Source of the DNA: DAOMFM01 sp035429825
Lineage (GTDB): Bacteria > Acidobacteriota > Blastocatellia > UBA7656 > JADIYM01
NCBI GenBank assembly: GCA_044224215.1
Contig: JBGAKX010000027.1
Span: 1 to 40,424, forward strand
Length of the DNA: 40,424 bases
Direction: 5' to 3'
The position numbers and the translations under genes were made by a program. Shown here in pieces: positions 9,201 through 16,608 of this stretch (the stretch's first letter is position 1; each line of letters opens with the position of its first letter). The notes under the pieces were generated by a model. It was not told where the DNA came from. It saw only the letters and a list, made by a program, of their open reading frames with translations, and did no database searches.

Positions 9201-9390
9201 GACCGTCGTGTCCAGCGCCGATGCGCGCCCGACCGACGCGTCGGTCCTCTATGCAAGGGACGTCGCGGCGCGGCTTGCGGCAGTGCTCGCGGAGTTGAAC
9301 CAGGCGTACGCGACAGACCTCGCGCCGTTCAACCAGGCGATCCGCGATGCGGGCATTCCGCCGATCGTCGTGGCTGAGACGGCAAAGTAG
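6232..9390 (+). CDS. Secreted VPS10/sortilin-like Asp-box beta-propeller protein
   Basis: This is a 1052-aa exported protein. The signal peptide is clear (ILVAVMLLASVAASARA, about residues 9-25). I count about eleven Asp-box/BNR motifs (S/T-x-D-x-G-x-T-W), for example TEDAGSTWR, STDRGKTWQ, SKDGGKTWE, STDAGDTWK, SDDGGEKWT, TRDEGQTWE, TNDYGKTWT and SLDDGANWQ, spread over residues 75-700. This predicts one or two large beta-propellers. The last 250 residues hold a beta domain and a coiled helix (ELRQQFELLRTLRDELQQTHD). Such proteins are annotated as glycosyl hydrolases or sortilins, but none of the motifs is catalytic. The GTG at 6232 has an AAGGAG site at 6220-6225. The next gene begins 12 bp downstream. 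Confidence 0.92.
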   Translation: MKRVQSARILVAVMLLASVAASARAGDTPAPKTLSEQLAAMKFRCIGPYRGGRSCAVTGVRGEPSVFYMGATGGGVWKTEDAGSTWRPISDKFFKTGSVGAIAVAESDHNVVYAGMGESAIRGNVSHGDGVYRSTDRGKTWQHMGLAETHQISRVRVHPTDPNLVYVAAQGHVWGPNPERGVYRSKDGGKTWEKVLYVSDKTGASDLCMDPTNPRILYAGMWQVQRKPWALLSGGTEGGLFKSTDAGDTWKKLEGGLPTGVVGNVGVAVSPVNPDRIWALVEAEKGGVYRSDDGGEKWTLINSDNSLRQRAWYYTKIYADTRSADTVYVLNVNFHRSNDGGQSFSVIGTNHGDHHDLWIDPDVSTRMIIGDDGGGAVSVDNGASWSSLNNQPTGQFYRVTTDDRYPYWVYGAQQDNTTIAIKSRSNDSGIGESDWHPVGGGESGWIAPKPGNPDVVYAGEYGGSISRYDNVSGQSREITAWPQLAIGQAPKDLRYRFQWNAPIIASKHEPNTVYHGAQVLLRTRDEGQTWEEVSSDLTRNDKTKQDYSGGPITRDNTGVELYDSIFAVTESPREPGTIWVGSDDGLVHVTRDSGKSWQNVTPKGMPEWIQINSIDASAHDPATAYVAATMYKNNDFRPYLYKTNDYGKTWTKITTGIPETAFTRVIREDPQRKGLLFAGTETGLYVSLDDGANWQPFQQNLPIVPITDMTIKNGDLVVATQGRAFWILDDLTPLRSYSAATAASTRLFVFDPRPAVRWDGGGSFEGSAPALGENPPNGVAVSFWLREKLGEKETLKIEFLEGDTVLRTFSSEKREPGPDDPADAPLPLKDIVAGDNRVVWDMRLASPKLVPKAVIWGSRQGPRVSPGTYAVRFTLGTETVTKPFDVVPNPTVKVTAAELRQQFELLRTLRDELQQTHDAVRGIRDVKAQMKDVVDRAKRIGKGAGLDEKAKTLDEKLTAIERKLVNPDIKSSQDVLNFPPALDHQIVGIATVVSSADARPTDASVLYARDVAARLAAVLAELNQAYATDLAPFNQAIRDAGIPPIVVAETAK

Positions 9391-9402
9391 GGCGATCGAC
9401 GC

Positions 9403-10032
9403 ATGAACCGAAGCGACACGAACCGGGTCGAGGCGTTCAGCGACGGCGTGTTTGCCATCGCCATCACGCTGCTGATTCTCGAGATCAAGGTGCCGCATCT
9501 CCCGGAGGGTGCCGCGAGCGCCGAGGTGTTCCGCGCGCTCTGCGGCCTGTGGCCGTCGTTTCTTTCGTTCATCACGAGCTTCATGGTCATCCTGATCATG
9601 TGGGTGAACCATCACGGGCTGTTCAAGATGGTGCGGCACGCCGATTCGAAGTTCATGTACGCGAACGGGGTGTTGCTGCTGCTCGTGACGTTCGTGCCGT
9701 TTCCGACCGCGTTGATGGCCGAATACCTCGATCGCGGTGGAGCGAACGCGGCCGTGGCGTTCTACAACGGCACGTTCGTGCTGATCAGCATCGCGTTCTG
9801 CCTGGTGTGGATGACGGCGTCGTACAAGCGGAGGCTGCTGCACGAGTCCGTGACCGAGGCGCAGGTGACGCGTGTCAATCGAGCCTACGTGATGGCGTTG
9901 CCGGTCTACCTGACGGCGACGCTCGTCGCGCTGTGGTATCCGTACGTCGGGTTCGGGATCAACGCGTCGCTGTGGATCCTGTGGATCGCGCTGCAGTACG
10001 GGGGCGAGTCGTCGGGCGCGCGATCGGATTGA
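9403..10032 (+). CDS. TMEM175-family (DUF1211) membrane protein
   Basis: This 209-aa integral membrane protein begins with the family hallmark RVEAFSDGVFAIAITLLILEI in the first helix. Bacterial TMEM175 homologues with six helices form tetrameric cation (K+) channels whose gate uses residues of this F-S-D helix. Six hydrophobic segments can be traced, and the conserved MWVNHHGLFKMVRHAD loop between helices 3 and 4 is present. The ATG at 9403 is 12 bp after the previous stop, so the two genes are probably co-transcribed, though no functional link is apparent. Confidence 0.9.
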   Translation: MNRSDTNRVEAFSDGVFAIAITLLILEIKVPHLPEGAASAEVFRALCGLWPSFLSFITSFMVILIMWVNHHGLFKMVRHADSKFMYANGVLLLLVTFVPFPTALMAEYLDRGGANAAVAFYNGTFVLISIAFCLVWMTASYKRRLLHESVTEAQVTRVNRAYVMALPVYLTATLVALWYPYVGFGINASLWILWIALQYGGESSGARSD

Positions 10033-10039
10033 AGAGCGG

Positions 10040-10068
10040 CCGCAGATAAACGCAGATCTACGCGAATT
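10040..10068. repeat. Dispersed CGCAGATAAACGCAGAT-type repeat
   Basis: The sequence CCGCAGATAAACGCAGATC lies between the convergent TMEM175 and peptide-binding-protein genes. It is one of four related copies in the window (others at 6167, 13596 and 14751). Confidence 0.55.
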
Positions 10069-10079
10069 CCGAATGCGAC

Positions 10080-11756
10080 CTAGTCGCTGGGTCGCCACGC
10101 CGTGTCGATCGACACGAATCTCAGCGGGTGCTGGTCGAGCGGGTTGTCGTACCACCCGCGCACGAACGGCTTCTGCAGATGCAGGGACGACAGGAAATAG
10201 ATCGGGATGATCGGCATCGCGTCGAGCAGCAGCGATTCGGCCTCGGCGATCTTTGCGAGGCGGCGCGCGGGATCCGCGTCGCGGTCCGCCGAGTCGATCA
10301 GTCGAACGTACGCAGGGTCGACCCATCCGGGGATGTTGAGCGTGGTATCCGACGTGAACGTCGTCACGAATTCGTCGGGATCGATCTCGCTCGACGAGTA
10401 CGCCGAACGCGCGACGTCATAGTCGCGCCGGTCGCGCGTCGCCGAGAAGGTCTGCCACTCCTGGTTCCTCAGTTCGACCTGGATTCCAAGCTCCTGCTTC
10501 CACTCGGCCTGGATTGCCTCGGCGATCTGGCGGTGCTGATCGGACGTGTTGAAGCAGATCTCGATCGGCCTGAATCCGCGTCCGCCGGGATAGCCCGCCT
10601 CGGCGAGGAGCCGGCGCGCCTCGTCGGGGTCGTGGCCGATCCCCGGCGGATGGGGATAGCCGGGAACGCCGTGCGGGACGTACGTCTCTGCAGGCAGCTG
10701 GCCGCCCCTCAGCACGCGTTCGCAGATCGCCCGCTTGTCGATCGCCAGGTTCAGCGCCCTGCGAACGAGCACGTTGTCGAGCGGCGGCCGCTTGACGTTC
10801 AGCGAATAGTAGTAGACGCCGAACATCGGCGACGCGCGAAAGTCTGCCTTGTCGCGGAGGCCCGCCACGGCAATCGACGGAATCGTCTGGATGGCGCCCC
10901 ACGTCACCTGGATGTAGTTCGCCTTGTAGAGGTTCACGACGGTGTTCAGGTCTTCGACGGGCAGGATCACGACGCGCTCGAGCGCCACGTCGGCCGCGCC
11001 CCACCAGCCGTCCCACTTCGCGAGGACGATGCGATCGTAGGGGACGTGCGACACGAGCCGGAACGGTCCGCTCGTCACGATGTGCTCGGGCCGGATCCAG
11101 TCGCCGCCCCAACGCTCGATCGCCTGGCGCGGGAGCGGTGCGAACGAGACCCACGACGTCAGCGACAGAAAGAACGGCGTGGGCCGCTCGAGCGTGACTT
11201 CGAGCGTCGCGCGGTCGACGGCGCGCACGCCGAGCTCCGCGACGTCCGCGATCCTCCCCTTGTTGATGGCCTCGCCGTTCCTGACGTAGTACAGGTACGG
11301 GCTCACCGCGGGCGACGCGGTCGCCGGGGCGACGATTCGCCTCCACGAATACACGAAGTCGTCGGCTGTCAGCGGCGCCCCATCGGTCCAGCCGGCGTCT
11401 GACCGCAGATGGAACGTCCACACGGTCGCGTCCGCGTTGTGCTCCCACGATGTGGCGAGAGAGGGCAGCGGTTCGGACGTTCGCGGGTCGTACGTCGTCA
11501 GACAGTCGAAGAGGTTCGACGTGATGTTCGCCTCGTAGTCGCCGAGCGCGCGATGCGGGTCGAGCGAGCGCGGCTCGATCATGTTGCTGAGCGTGAGGAC
11601 CTGTTCGCGAGGCGGCGTAGTATCGCCGAAGTACGGCGAAGTGGAATTGCAGGCAACGACGACGGCAAGAGCCAGCGCGACGGCCGCCATGCTCAGCCCG
11701 CGACCGAACCGCACGGCGCGGGGTTCGGTCGGCCATCGCTTGTCGGTGTGGCGCAT
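10080..11756 (-). CDS. Peptide ABC transporter substrate-binding lipoprotein (OppA/family 5)
   Basis: This 558-aa solute-binding protein of family 5 (oligopeptide/dipeptide type) should be a lipoprotein: a hydrophobic signal ends in the lipobox Val-Val-Ala-Cys36. Family features include SLDPHRALGDYEANITSNLFDCL near the mature N-terminus, WTFHLRSDAGWTDGAPLTADDFVYSW, TSGPFRL, and VRRALNLAIDK. It would deliver periplasmic oligopeptides, perhaps cell-wall peptides, to an inner-membrane permease. No permease or ATPase gene lies nearby, so it is an orphan binding protein. It follows the serine hydrolase at 11817-13511 by 60 bp on the same strand, which suggests an operon linking peptide cleavage with capture. 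Start at the ATG at 11756; ribosome site weak. Confidence 0.9.
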   Translation of the reverse strand: MRHTDKRWPTEPRAVRFGRGLSMAAVALALAVVVACNSTSPYFGDTTPPREQVLTLSNMIEPRSLDPHRALGDYEANITSNLFDCLTTYDPRTSEPLPSLATSWEHNADATVWTFHLRSDAGWTDGAPLTADDFVYSWRRIVAPATASPAVSPYLYYVRNGEAINKGRIADVAELGVRAVDRATLEVTLERPTPFFLSLTSWVSFAPLPRQAIERWGGDWIRPEHIVTSGPFRLVSHVPYDRIVLAKWDGWWGAADVALERVVILPVEDLNTVVNLYKANYIQVTWGAIQTIPSIAVAGLRDKADFRASPMFGVYYYSLNVKRPPLDNVLVRRALNLAIDKRAICERVLRGGQLPAETYVPHGVPGYPHPPGIGHDPDEARRLLAEAGYPGGRGFRPIEICFNTSDQHRQIAEAIQAEWKQELGIQVELRNQEWQTFSATRDRRDYDVARSAYSSSEIDPDEFVTTFTSDTTLNIPGWVDPAYVRLIDSADRDADPARRLAKIAEAESLLLDAMPIIPIYFLSSLHLQKPFVRGWYDNPLDQHPLRFVSIDTAWRPSD

Positions 11757-11816
11757 TGAGATCGCCGGGGGAGACCCGCGAGAGGATGCCTGGATATTCG
11801 ACGTGCCGGCGGCCCG

Positions 11817-13511
11817 CTATTTCACTTTCTTCGCCGGCATGTCGCGCCCGGCCTGGTGCAGCACCAGATGATCGAGTGTACCGTCGGGCCCCTTCACGAA
11901 CGTGATCTGGGCGTCGACGACCTTCAGGAAGAACTCGGTCTCGGCGCTTGCGAACAGTTCGAACGGGGGCTGGCCCGTTGCCTGTGCAAAGAGCCTTGGC
12001 CCGTCGGATGTTACGGTCAACGAGAACCCGGGCGCCAGTTCGTAGACGCCGACATACGTCTTGAGCACCTGAGGATCGACGACAACCGCCGCACGGTCGG
12101 CAGGGAGCGGCTTGTCGGTGCGGGCGGCCGTCTGCTTCAAACCGGAATCGTCCATCACCATCGCGACGACTTTTCCCGATGCGTCACGCGTAAAGCTCGC
12201 GCGCGTGAACGACTCCTTGTAGAAGAACGTGTTCTCGCTCGACGGATATGCTGCCTTGAGCTCGCCGCCGGTCCGCTGCGTCGTCAGGTGGTCTCCGTCG
12301 CGGCGCACGATACGCTCGTTGGTCTCGTCGATCTTGTAGACGCCGACGTACTGGTCGAGGATCTTGGGGTCGACCGTGACCGCCGTTGGCTCGCGATACG
12401 GCAATCCGGCCGCGGCAGCGGCGATCTTCGTCACGACGTAGCCCGTGTCGATGCCCGACGCGTCCGTATTGGTGAGCATCGCGACGTACACGTGGTCGTC
12501 CGGCAGGCGAAACACCTCGGAGACGTAGCCAAAGATGCCGCCGTTGTGCCGTATGACGCGATGTCCCTCGAACTGCCCGATCAGCCAGCCGTAGCCATAG
12601 TGCGTGTCGTCACCATTCGGAAGTTTGTACGATGTAAAGATACGATCCCATGACGCCTTGGTGAGTAACTTCCCGGAGGCGACGGCGGCGTCCCAGATCG
12701 CAAGGTCGTCCACCGTCGACTCGAGCGCTCCTGCGGCGTGCGGCTGACTCATGCTCAGAAACTGGGCATTGACGATCGTGTCTCCGTCCTTGCTGTAGCC
12801 GTATGCCCGATTCGGCACGAGACCGAAGTTCGTGGCGTACCTCGTGTTCTTCATCCCGAGTGGTTCAAAGATGTTCTTTTGTACAAAATCGCCGTAGCTC
12901 GCGCCCGTCACCTTCTCGATGATGGCTCCGAGGATCACGTAGCCGGTATTGCAGTAGAGCCACTTCGTGCCGGGAGGGAAGTTGAGCGGCTGGTCCTTTG
13001 TGATGGCGATGATCTCGGTGGCCGGCAGGTCCTGGCGCATGAGCTTCGCCCAGCCCTGGTCCTCGGTGTAGTCCTTGAGCCCCGAGGTGTGGGTCAGCAG
13101 GTTCTCGACGGTGATCGTCGATCCCTTGTCGGGGAACTCCGGCAGGTACTTGCGGATGTCGTCGCCGAGCCCGATCTTGCCCTGCTCGACGAGCAGCATG
13201 ATCGCCGCCGAAGTGAACTGTTTCGTGACGGAACCGATCTCGAAGACCATCTCGGGCCGCATCGGCGTCTGGAGCTCGAGGTTCGCGAGCCCGTATGCCT
13301 TCCGGTAGACGACCTTTCCGTTCTTGACGACGATCGCGGCGACTCCCGGCTGACCGGGTGTGAACTTCGCGGAAAGGATGGCGTCGACGTCGTGCGCAAT
13401 CTCGGCGTCGGACGGGCCGGGCCCGTCGGCGGCGCGTGCCGCCGGCGCAAGCGCGACGAGCGTGAAGACGAGAAGCGCGATCGGGCGCAGGAACAGTTGT
13501 GAAGGTCGCAT
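11817..13511 (-). CDS. Secreted class C serine hydrolase with two C-terminal accessory domains
   Basis: This 564-aa exported protein of the beta-lactamase class C family has a signal peptide (LRPIALLVFTLVALAPAARA) and the active-site motifs Ser94-Val-Thr-Lys97, Tyr186-Cys-Asn188 and RHNGG. The serine-hydrolase domain ends near residue 385. After it come two successive copies of a beta-rich (DUF3471/lipocalin-like) domain, beginning VDPKILDQYVGVYKI and VDPQVLKTYVGVYEL. The serine hydrolase at 1546 has only one such domain. The frame is open to 13970, but the ATG at 13511 is placed directly before the signal peptide. It probably acts on D-amino-acid peptides or esters in the periplasm and may share a transcript with the downstream peptide-binding lipoprotein. 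Confidence 0.9.
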   Translation of the reverse strand: MRPSQLFLRPIALLVFTLVALAPAARAADGPGPSDAEIAHDVDAILSAKFTPGQPGVAAIVVKNGKVVYRKAYGLANLELQTPMRPEMVFEIGSVTKQFTSAAIMLLVEQGKIGLGDDIRKYLPEFPDKGSTITVENLLTHTSGLKDYTEDQGWAKLMRQDLPATEIIAITKDQPLNFPPGTKWLYCNTGYVILGAIIEKVTGASYGDFVQKNIFEPLGMKNTRYATNFGLVPNRAYGYSKDGDTIVNAQFLSMSQPHAAGALESTVDDLAIWDAAVASGKLLTKASWDRIFTSYKLPNGDDTHYGYGWLIGQFEGHRVIRHNGGIFGYVSEVFRLPDDHVYVAMLTNTDASGIDTGYVVTKIAAAAAGLPYREPTAVTVDPKILDQYVGVYKIDETNERIVRRDGDHLTTQRTGGELKAAYPSSENTFFYKESFTRASFTRDASGKVVAMVMDDSGLKQTAARTDKPLPADRAAVVVDPQVLKTYVGVYELAPGFSLTVTSDGPRLFAQATGQPPFELFASAETEFFLKVVDAQITFVKGPDGTLDHLVLHQAGRDMPAKKVK

Positions 13512-13595
13512 GGTTTCTGGACGGCTCCTTGTGGAGAGTTCTGGATTGAACACGGCATGTACGCGGGCTCTCCAAAGTAAGTTCGGGAAGACGAG

Positions 13596-13622
13596 CCGCA
13601 GATTACGCGGATTATCGCAGAT
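13596..13622. repeat. Dispersed GCAGATTACGCGGAT repeat
   Basis: CCGCAGATTACGCGGATTATC is followed by a second CGCAGAT. It lies in the 217-bp divergent region between the serine hydrolase and the TPR protein. It is the best copy of the family also seen at 6167 (minus), 10040 and 14751. Confidence 0.6.
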
Positions 13623-13728
13623 CAATCTCCGACACAAGGCGGCTGGACAGGCTGACGCACCCTCGTTAGAGTGGCGTTTCGGGCGCCCCGGCGCCGGTTG
13701 ACGCATCCCGCCTCGAGAGGTAACCCAC

Positions 13729-14751
13729 GTGCCGCGACTTGTCTCCGTCTTCTTGCTGGCGCTCGTTCTCGTCCCGGTCCCGGCCTCCTTCGCCCAGGGT
13801 GGAAACCAGGTCCGGGGCAAGGTGACCGGACCGAACAACAAGCCGTTGCCGAACGTCATCGTCGTCATCGAGAGCAGCACCGGGATACCGGTCGGGCAGA
13901 CGGTGACAAGCAACGAAGGCGACTTTGCATTCAGCAGTCTCTCTGACTCGACGTACATCCTCACCGTCAAGGAGCCCGACTATCTTCCGGCGAGCGAGAA
14001 CGTCAACTTCGGGACTGAGGCGGGAGGCGACCGGCCGGGCGAGTCGATCTACGTGTCGATTCAGCTCAGGCCGCGCGCGGGCCTGCGTAGCTCTGGCGGC
14101 GGCAGTGTCCTGTTCGTGCAGGACGTTCCGGCGGCGGCGCGCACCGCATACCAAAAGGGCGAGGTGGCCGCGAAGGGCAACCAGCCCGACCAGGCGATCG
14201 CTTCATTCAGGGAGGCGATCACCGCATTCCCGAACTACTTCGACGCGCATTTTGCGCTCGGGACCGAGCTCGTGAAGAAGGGCCAGCTCTCCGATGCCGT
14301 CGTCGAGCTCGACAAGGCGCGCGCGATCAACCCCAAGGACGACCGTGTCTACAGCGTCTTTGGAATGGTGCTGGCGCGCGAGAAGAAGTTCTCGGTGGCG
14401 GCGGCCGCATTCGGCGAGGCGGCGCGACTGAACCCGTCCGACCCGCAGTATCCTCTGCTGCGCGCGACCGTGCTGATCGACGACGCCGGCGCGCTCGATC
14501 CGACCAGCAAGAATGCGGACGCGATGCGCGCAAAGCTGTTCGAGGCAGCCAGGACGGATCTCGACCGCGCGTACGAGGTGAGCGGCAAGACGCTCGCCGC
14601 GGTGTTTCTGCAGCGCGCGCGCATGGCCGAACGGCAGGGCGATCGTGCCGGGGCTGCTGCGGCGCTCGAGGCGTATCTGAAGCAAGTGCCCAACGCTCCG
14701 AATGCGGCAACAATCCGCGAGAGCATCCAGAAGTTGAAAGCTCCGAACTAG
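13729..14751 (+). CDS. Secreted TPR protein with carboxypeptidase-regulatory-like domain
   Basis: This 340-aa exported protein has a signal peptide at residues 1-23 (VFLLALVLVPVPASFAQ). Next comes a carboxypeptidase-regulatory/transthyretin-like beta-sandwich at about 27-115, recognisable by VRGKVTGPNNKPLPNVIVVIES and FAFSSLSDSTYILTV. Tetratricopeptide repeats fill about 140-335 (GEVAAKGNQPDQAIASFREAITAFPNYFDAHFALG, then LVKKGQLSDAVVELDKARAINPKD and others). It is probably a periplasmic or outer-membrane scaffold; no enzymatic residues are seen. The GTG at 13729 has a GAGAGG site about 9 bp upstream. The same domain order is common in Acidobacteriota secreted proteins, but the partner is unknown. 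Confidence 0.85.
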   Translation: MPRLVSVFLLALVLVPVPASFAQGGNQVRGKVTGPNNKPLPNVIVVIESSTGIPVGQTVTSNEGDFAFSSLSDSTYILTVKEPDYLPASENVNFGTEAGGDRPGESIYVSIQLRPRAGLRSSGGGSVLFVQDVPAAARTAYQKGEVAAKGNQPDQAIASFREAITAFPNYFDAHFALGTELVKKGQLSDAVVELDKARAINPKDDRVYSVFGMVLAREKKFSVAAAAFGEAARLNPSDPQYPLLRATVLIDDAGALDPTSKNADAMRAKLFEAARTDLDRAYEVSGKTLAAVFLQRARMAERQGDRAGAAAALEAYLKQVPNAPNAATIRESIQKLKAPN

Positions 14752-14790
14752 AACGCAGATCTGCGCGGATTCGCGTTCATCTGCGGCAAG
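14751..14790. repeat. Dispersed CGCAGATCTGCGCGGATTC repeat
   Basis: This copy of the GCAGAT/GCGGAT family begins at the last base of the TPR gene stop codon and fills the gap to msrB. Its two ends, CGCAGATC and ATCTGCG, are inverted, so it could form a hairpin in the transcript between the two genes. Confidence 0.55.
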
Positions 14791-14798
14791 AACTCATT

Positions 14799-15185
14799 AT
14801 GAAAGACGACGACCTTCGCAAGCGACTGACACCCGAGCAGTACCACGTCACGCAGGAGAAGGGCACCGAGCGGCCGTTCACCGGCAAGTACGACAAGCAC
14901 TTCGAGGACGGGTCGTACAAGTGCATCGTCTGCGGCGAGGTGCTCTTCACGTCGGATGCCAAGTTCAACTCCGGGTGCGGCTGGCCGGCCTTCTCGGCGC
15001 CGGCGGATGACGAACGTGTCGCCGAGTCGATGGACTACGCGTTCGGGATGAAGCGCGTGGAAGTGACGTGCTCCAAGTGCGGCGCGCATCTCGGCCACGT
15101 CTTTGACGACGGCCCGGGCCCGACGCATCTGCGTTACTGCATCAACTCGGCGTCGATCGATTTCGATCCCGAAGCGCAGAAGTAG
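14799..15185 (+). CDS. msrB: Peptide-methionine (R)-S-oxide reductase MsrB
   Basis: This 128-aa enzyme reduces the R-epimer of methionine sulfoxide in oxidised proteins with electrons from thioredoxin. The structural zinc is held by Cys42/Cys45 (CIVC) and Cys91/Cys94 (CSKC). The catalytic Cys114 sits in RYCINS, and the resolving Cys60 in GCGWPAF, where many homologues have GSGWPSF. Length and motif order match stand-alone cytosolic MsrB; there is no signal peptide. The start is the ATG at 14799. The last 44 bp overlap the end of the convergent flavoprotein gene. Confidence 0.97.
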   Translation: MKDDDLRKRLTPEQYHVTQEKGTERPFTGKYDKHFEDGSYKCIVCGEVLFTSDAKFNSGCGWPAFSAPADDERVAESMDYAFGMKRVEVTCSKCGAHLGHVFDDGPGPTHLRYCINSASIDFDPEAQK

Positions 15186-16419
15186 CAGCCGCGCGGCCCG
15201 CGACCCATCCGCTCGACCACGCCCACTGGAAGTTGAACCCGCCGATGTAACCGTCGACGTCGAGAATCTCGCCCGCAAAGAAGAGCCCGGGCGCAAGCCG
15301 CGATTCGAGCGTCCTCGCGACGACCTCGCCCAGCGCGACGCCGCCGGCCGTGACCTCGGCCTTCGCGTACCCCGCGACGCCGGTCACGGGGAGCTCGAGC
15401 CCGAGGACCGCCTCGATCGCCGCACGGCGCTCGGTGCGCGTCGCGCGTCCGAGCTCGAGCTCGGCGTCGCCTGTCGCATCGGCGACGAGCCGTTCGGCGA
15501 GCCTCGCCGGGATCCGCGATGCGACGAGCGACGCGACCTTCCGCCGTGGCGCGCGGGCGGCTTCCTCCAGCCACGACCCCTCGAGCTCGTCATGCGTCGC
15601 TCCGGGGAGAAACGATGCGCGGAGGGCGACCGAGCCCGCGTCCCATCCGCGCCGGATCCAGTGGCGGCTGATGTCGAGTGCGACCGGACCGCTGTAGCCA
15701 GTGTGCGTGAAGAGAAACGAACCGGCGCGAGTCAGCGACTTCCGGCCGTCGACGACGAGCGTGAGCTCGACCGGCAGCGTGACGCCTGAGAGTCCGGCGT
15801 ACGTTGCGGGCGACGACGTGAGCGGCGTCAGCGCGGGGGATGTCGGCACGATCGTGTGGCCGAACGACGCGGCGATCGTGTACCCGATGCCGTCGCTTCC
15901 CGTTTCGGGGAACGAGAGCCCGCCGGTGCACAGCACGACCGCCGCGGCGGCGATCTCGCCCGTGTCGGTGTCGACGGCGAGACCGCCGTCGGCCGACCGC
16001 CGAACACCGGTGACGAGCGCTTCGCGTCTCAATTCGACGCCGGCCGCTTCGCACGCCGCGAGCAGACCTGCGAGCACGTCGCGCGCCGAATCGCTGACGG
16101 GAAAGTACTTGCCCGTCGGTTCGAGCTTGAGCGCGACGCCGTGCTCCTCGAAGAACGCGCGAGCGCGATCGGGCGGGAACTGTCGGAGGACATTTCGCAC
16201 GAACGGCAGCGACGGCGTGTTGAAGTCGGTCTCGCTGACCTCGGCGTTCGTCACGTTGCAGCGCGTCCCGCCGGAGATCAGGATCTTTGCCCCGACCTTG
16301 CGCCGGCGGTCGAGCAGCACGACACGTGCGCCGGAGCGGGCGGCGGCGATCGCGGTCATCAACCCGGCGGCGCCGGCACCGACGACGACGACGTGGGGGT
16401 TGTGGATCTTCAAGGTCAC
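15142..16419 (-). CDS. BaiN/HI0933-family FAD-dependent oxidoreductase
   Basis: This 425-aa flavoprotein belongs to the HI0933/YhiN (BaiN, RdsA) family. The N-terminal dinucleotide-binding motif is VVVVGAGAAGLMTAIAAARSGARVVLLDR. The family signature GAKILISGGTRCNVTNAE follows at about 43-60. The inserted domain at about 190-360 and the C-terminal FAD motif (PGLFFAGEILDVDGYIGGFNFQWAWSSGWVAGR) are present. The physiological reaction of most members is unknown; characterised ones reduce steroid or flavin-type substrates. The start is a GTG at 16419 without a clear ribosome site. The stop lies inside msrB, giving a 44-bp tail-to-tail overlap that involves only the last 15 or so residues, after the conserved core. 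Confidence 0.92.
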   Translation of the reverse strand: MTLKIHNPHVVVVGAGAAGLMTAIAAARSGARVVLLDRRRKVGAKILISGGTRCNVTNAEVSETDFNTPSLPFVRNVLRQFPPDRARAFFEEHGVALKLEPTGKYFPVSDSARDVLAGLLAACEAAGVELRREALVTGVRRSADGGLAVDTDTGEIAAAAVVLCTGGLSFPETGSDGIGYTIAASFGHTIVPTSPALTPLTSSPATYAGLSGVTLPVELTLVVDGRKSLTRAGSFLFTHTGYSGPVALDISRHWIRRGWDAGSVALRASFLPGATHDELEGSWLEEAARAPRRKVASLVASRIPARLAERLVADATGDAELELGRATRTERRAAIEAVLGLELPVTGVAGYAKAEVTAGGVALGEVVARTLESRLAPGLFFAGEILDVDGYIGGFNFQWAWSSGWVAGRAAATSALRDRNRSTPS

Positions 16420-16437
16420 GCGACGTTGAAGGTATCA

Positions 16438-16562
16438 GAGCTGGGCGCGGTAGCGCTCAGGCCCCAACAGGCGTTGCGGGCGACGTGAGTCCTGGCGGCC
16501 ATCCCGACTTCGACCTTTGTGCGTCAATTACTTTGGGGCCTGAGCGCTACCGCGCCCAGCTC
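16438..16562. repeat. Perfect 30-bp inverted repeat, GCGGTAGCGC family
   Basis: The arms at 16438-16467 and 16533-16562 are perfect reverse complements over 30 bp, separated by 65 bp. The core GGGCGCGGTAGCGCTC matches the right arm of the inverted repeat at 6047-6125. It fills most of the 190-bp region between two divergent genes and could form a large cruciform or RNA hairpin. It looks like a pair of REP-type units facing each other. Confidence 0.9.
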
Positions 16563-16608
16563 CGATGTCGGATCGCGAATCCCCATACGGTAGAATCGCC
16601 GGACTCGT

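Noticed and set aside
6232..9390. A true sialidase.
   Set aside because: Asp-boxes are structural and occur in many propellers; the arginine triad and FRIP motif of sialidases are not visible.
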